Shown here piece by piece: positions 63,201 to 64,000 of a stretch of DNA of 64,000 nt. The first letter of the stretch is position 1. Every line of letters begins with the position of its first letter. The notes under the pieces were generated by a model. The model worked only from the letters and a program-made list of their open reading frames with translations, did not search any database and was not told the origin of the DNA. Position numbers and translations under genes: made by a program. Source of the stretch: CAYRGC01 sp964601225 (lineage in GTDB: Bacteria; Patescibacteriota; Gracilibacteria; Peribacterales; Peribacteraceae); assembly GCA_964601225.1 (NCBI GenBank), contig CAZRMM010000004.1, positions 40,299-104,298 of the forward strand, written 5' to 3'.

Positions 63201-63337
63201 GGACCCTCGATCGTGTCGACGGCCCGCCGTTGCGCATCGTTCAACGTGGCGTACGCCTTCGCAAACTTGTCCTCGAGGACGCGGTTCTTCACCTTCTCCA
63301 CGACTTCCTTCGCGCTGCTGGCGGCGGCTCGGGGCAT
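60278..63337 (-). CDS. UvrD/AddA-like helicase with C-terminal PD-(D/E)xK nuclease
   Basis: 1019 residues. SF1 helicase motifs: Q/I region LNDAQRRAVDTIEG and VVAGPGTGKTQTVSLR, Ia CLTFSVSGATAMRERM, II YVLVDEVQDLNGAQFALL, III FLVGDDDQSIYRFQGAN, V-VI TAHQSKGLEFETVILANFRD and VAVTRAKKELVLSC. The last 150 residues hold a RecB-type nuclease (ATVIDYKTGEAKYESAIRGG). The domain order is that of AddA and related repair helicases; the AddB partner is not here. TAGGCT lies 6 nt before ATG 63337. Confidence 0.92.
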   Translation of the reverse strand: MPRAAASSAKEVVEKVKNRVLEDKFAKAYATLNDAQRRAVDTIEGPVMVVAGPGTGKTQTVSLRVANILRRTQMRPSNVLCLTFSVSGATAMRERMRGIIGADAYGVTIATIHAFAQSVIADHPQVFEDWSVREQITDIDRYRELNAIIDSLSGASALINPKDPYGKDTDLLGRISQVKREGKTLADLEAVAAEYDATMAAKSKPTTKAHQENLLKARKFRAFVEIFRRYQEMLDRTGRYDYDDMILHVIRALREHDWLLAGLQERFQYVLVDEVQDLNGAQFALLTLLTTYAGTKDEPNLFLVGDDDQSIYRFQGANVQQMLGFRERFPKAPVIALTVSYRSVQPILDAARSLIERNEERLVGKVPGLEKVLVAASKIPGDAPELLRAPSDTAEPWLIADLVEERIRKGMAPEDIAVLARKNAELFPLFEVFRARNIPVLLRGKSDLLTHHLVTQVLKILVCAEHPAHDAKLAAALACSCFGIHPADLGRLQSAARDRKAKLIDVVLSVGDDALPLLDSSKVIEVRDRLLSFHQQVPLRTVLETVEAVIRESGLLPCERNPVQDVDPRDSAAVEAFFSFVRGRSLERPSYEFRDFLSDLRFYADPTYGQVRLTYELPHLTSTGVWLLTAHQSKGLEFETVILANFRDGHWDDSQSRSSVSVPEELLYGWEKETKIRERHEDERRLAFVAVTRAKKELVLSCPKEVTVGEKTRTISPSAFFAEMGSLPERDAALLEPEAASLLLRPKPASLDGAMRAYLKERLESFALSATSLNRFLRDPQEFLRVDLLQQPEHLDESSIRRLGYGSAAHWALREWATALQRGEEFGEEKFLEAFAWYLRERTILTEGQRTDLFALGKDALPRYYGQCLRDAKPLFHAIERDYYMRLAHPKDPDGKGIPLKGKIDRIDVQSPTSAVATVIDYKTGEAKYESAIRGGLEPGSVSRTEDGANFRQLAFYAVLLEKADPLLKPESFALEFLGERGKECVRRSFVVTEAEKESLRSLIRDVWAKITALDFTAL

Positions 63338-63356
63338 ACCCGTAGCCTAGCACACC

Positions 63357-63875
63357 TCACTGCACCTTCGGCGGCTTCACCCCCTCCTGGATACTTCGGA
63401 TAGATTTGGTTTTTGCATTCTCGCGGACAGCCGGAGTCCAGACGTCGATGTAGCGACGGAATATCGTTATTGCGTCATCGAAATCCGTCACCCCTTTTTT
63501 CTGCAACATCTCGAGATTGCCCATGAATGCGGTAAGGCAGTTATTCACATCATGACCGAGCGCCCAGGCCACAACCGCATCGCTCAGCGATATTCGTTTA
63601 GTCATGGGGCCGAGAGCCTCGAGAAAAGCGAAGATCGTTTCCGCCGCATCAAGAGAGTCATGGATTTTCTCCCAATCCTGCAGGAAGTCGTAATCCTTAT
63701 CCCCTTTTCGCTCCAAGAGCTTTGCGCATAGGGCATTCATTTTTTCCCTGATTTCTTCCGCCTTTTGAGCTGCAAGTCCCGTAAATTCATGCACGGCGTT
63801 TACGGGAATCACAAACGTCGCGAAGCCGGAATACGCGGGGATGTCCGGCGTCGGTGAGGGCTTCTTCTTTGCCAT
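63357..63875 (-). CDS. Lone DHp-like (histidine-kinase H-box-like) protein
   Basis: 172 residues from ATG 63875, with a perfect TATAAT exactly 6 nt upstream. The N-terminus is Lys/Pro-rich (AKKKPSPTPDIPAYSGF), then three or four helices. One carries WALGHDVNNCLTAFMGNLEM, close to the H-box of histidine kinases and of phosphotransferases of the ChpT/Spo0B kind (HDxxNxLTA). There is no ATPase domain after it. It may be a phosphorelay intermediate or a degenerate kinase. The frame open to 63962 lacks a promoter and is rejected. Confidence 0.65.
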   Translation of the reverse strand: MAKKKPSPTPDIPAYSGFATFVIPVNAVHEFTGLAAQKAEEIREKMNALCAKLLERKGDKDYDFLQDWEKIHDSLDAAETIFAFLEALGPMTKRISLSDAVVAWALGHDVNNCLTAFMGNLEMLQKKGVTDFDDAITIFRRYIDVWTPAVRENAKTKSIRSIQEGVKPPKVQ

Positions 63876-63968
63876 AAAGATATTATACAATAATTTTATA
63901 TTTAGGCAAATAACGCCTGACTGAGCGGATCTATCGCAATGAGAGGCGGAATTCCTTCGCACAGTGGT

Positions 63969-64000
63969 CCCTTCGGCTCGGCTCAGGGCAGGCTGCGACT
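63969..64000 (+). repeat. Dispersed element CCCTTCG...CTCAGG, copy E (cut by window edge)
   Basis: Begins CCCTTCGGCTCGGCTCAGG and continues GCAGGCTGCGACT to the last base. The CTGCG block is also in copy A (7392-7420). The complete element lies partly outside the window. Confidence 0.6.

Overview
This 64 kb window comes from a bacterium with a compact genome: roughly 60 protein genes, three tRNAs, almost no long intergenic gaps, and many genes abutting or overlapping. The reading frames end in all three standard stops, so the code is 11 and UGA is not recoded. The gene mix suggests a Patescibacteria/CPR-type cell, perhaps Peribacteria-like. It includes a DUF5671 membrane protein, a class E type sortase, S-layer homology proteins, a cohesin/dockerin pair, a TMTC-like TPR glycosyltransferase, an AddA-like helicase-nuclease and isolated purF, purD, carB and folD genes. 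That placement is inference: there is no rRNA here and no database was searched.

Layout. 1-4145: minus-strand membrane and surface genes (O-antigen ligase-like, EamA, DUF2585, HAD, CAP) with msrB. 4274-9819: an AT-richer glutamate-cysteine ligase, two unknowns, tRNA-Leu(CAG) inside a peculiar repeat structure, GNAT, HAD and a lipoprotein. 9942-12026: groES-groEL under a CIRCE operator. 12141-23478: a small membrane protein, a His/Glu-rich protein, tmk, an SLH beta-propeller protein, folD, a lipoprotein, purF-purD and unknowns. 23547-29109: prfA, DUF5671, mnmA, sortase and tRNA-Leu(UAA). 29148-39974: DipZ-like thiol exporter, TMTC-like protein, EamA, SLH protein, a frameshifted methyltransferase and carB. 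40113-46495: greA, holA, a dockerin/cohesin/cupredoxin-like surface operon and tRNA-Tyr. 46523-56519: cyclophilin, a two-component system, and a MarR-led MacAB-like efflux operon with its operator, then rmlD-like and mscS genes. 56621-64000: ftsK, rdgB, an SDR, a large helicase-nuclease and a lone DHp-like protein.

Three patterns stand out. First, about 25 genes have a TAnnnT -10 hexamer exactly 6 nt before the start codon, usually with no Shine-Dalgarno sequence, so transcription would start at or next to the start codon (leaderless mRNA). I used this to choose many starts. Second, in four gene pairs the TAA stop of the upstream gene is also the first half of the next gene's -10. Third, a short dispersed element (CCCTTCG...CTCAGG) is associated at tRNA-Leu(CAG) (both sides) and mnmA with a truncated copy of the host gene on its CCCTTCG side and the complete gene on the other. 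At mnmA the nine duplicated codons differ only synonymously, and the truncated reading frame ends in an ATGA overlap with the real start.

How the genes work together. The sortase, the C-terminally anchored cohesin/FN3 and cupredoxin-like proteins, the dockerin protein and the SLH proteins look like cell-envelope assembly. The MarR/efflux operon and two-component system are envelope or stress responses. The remaining genes are housekeeping functions in translation, replication, purine and pyrimidine synthesis and chaperones.
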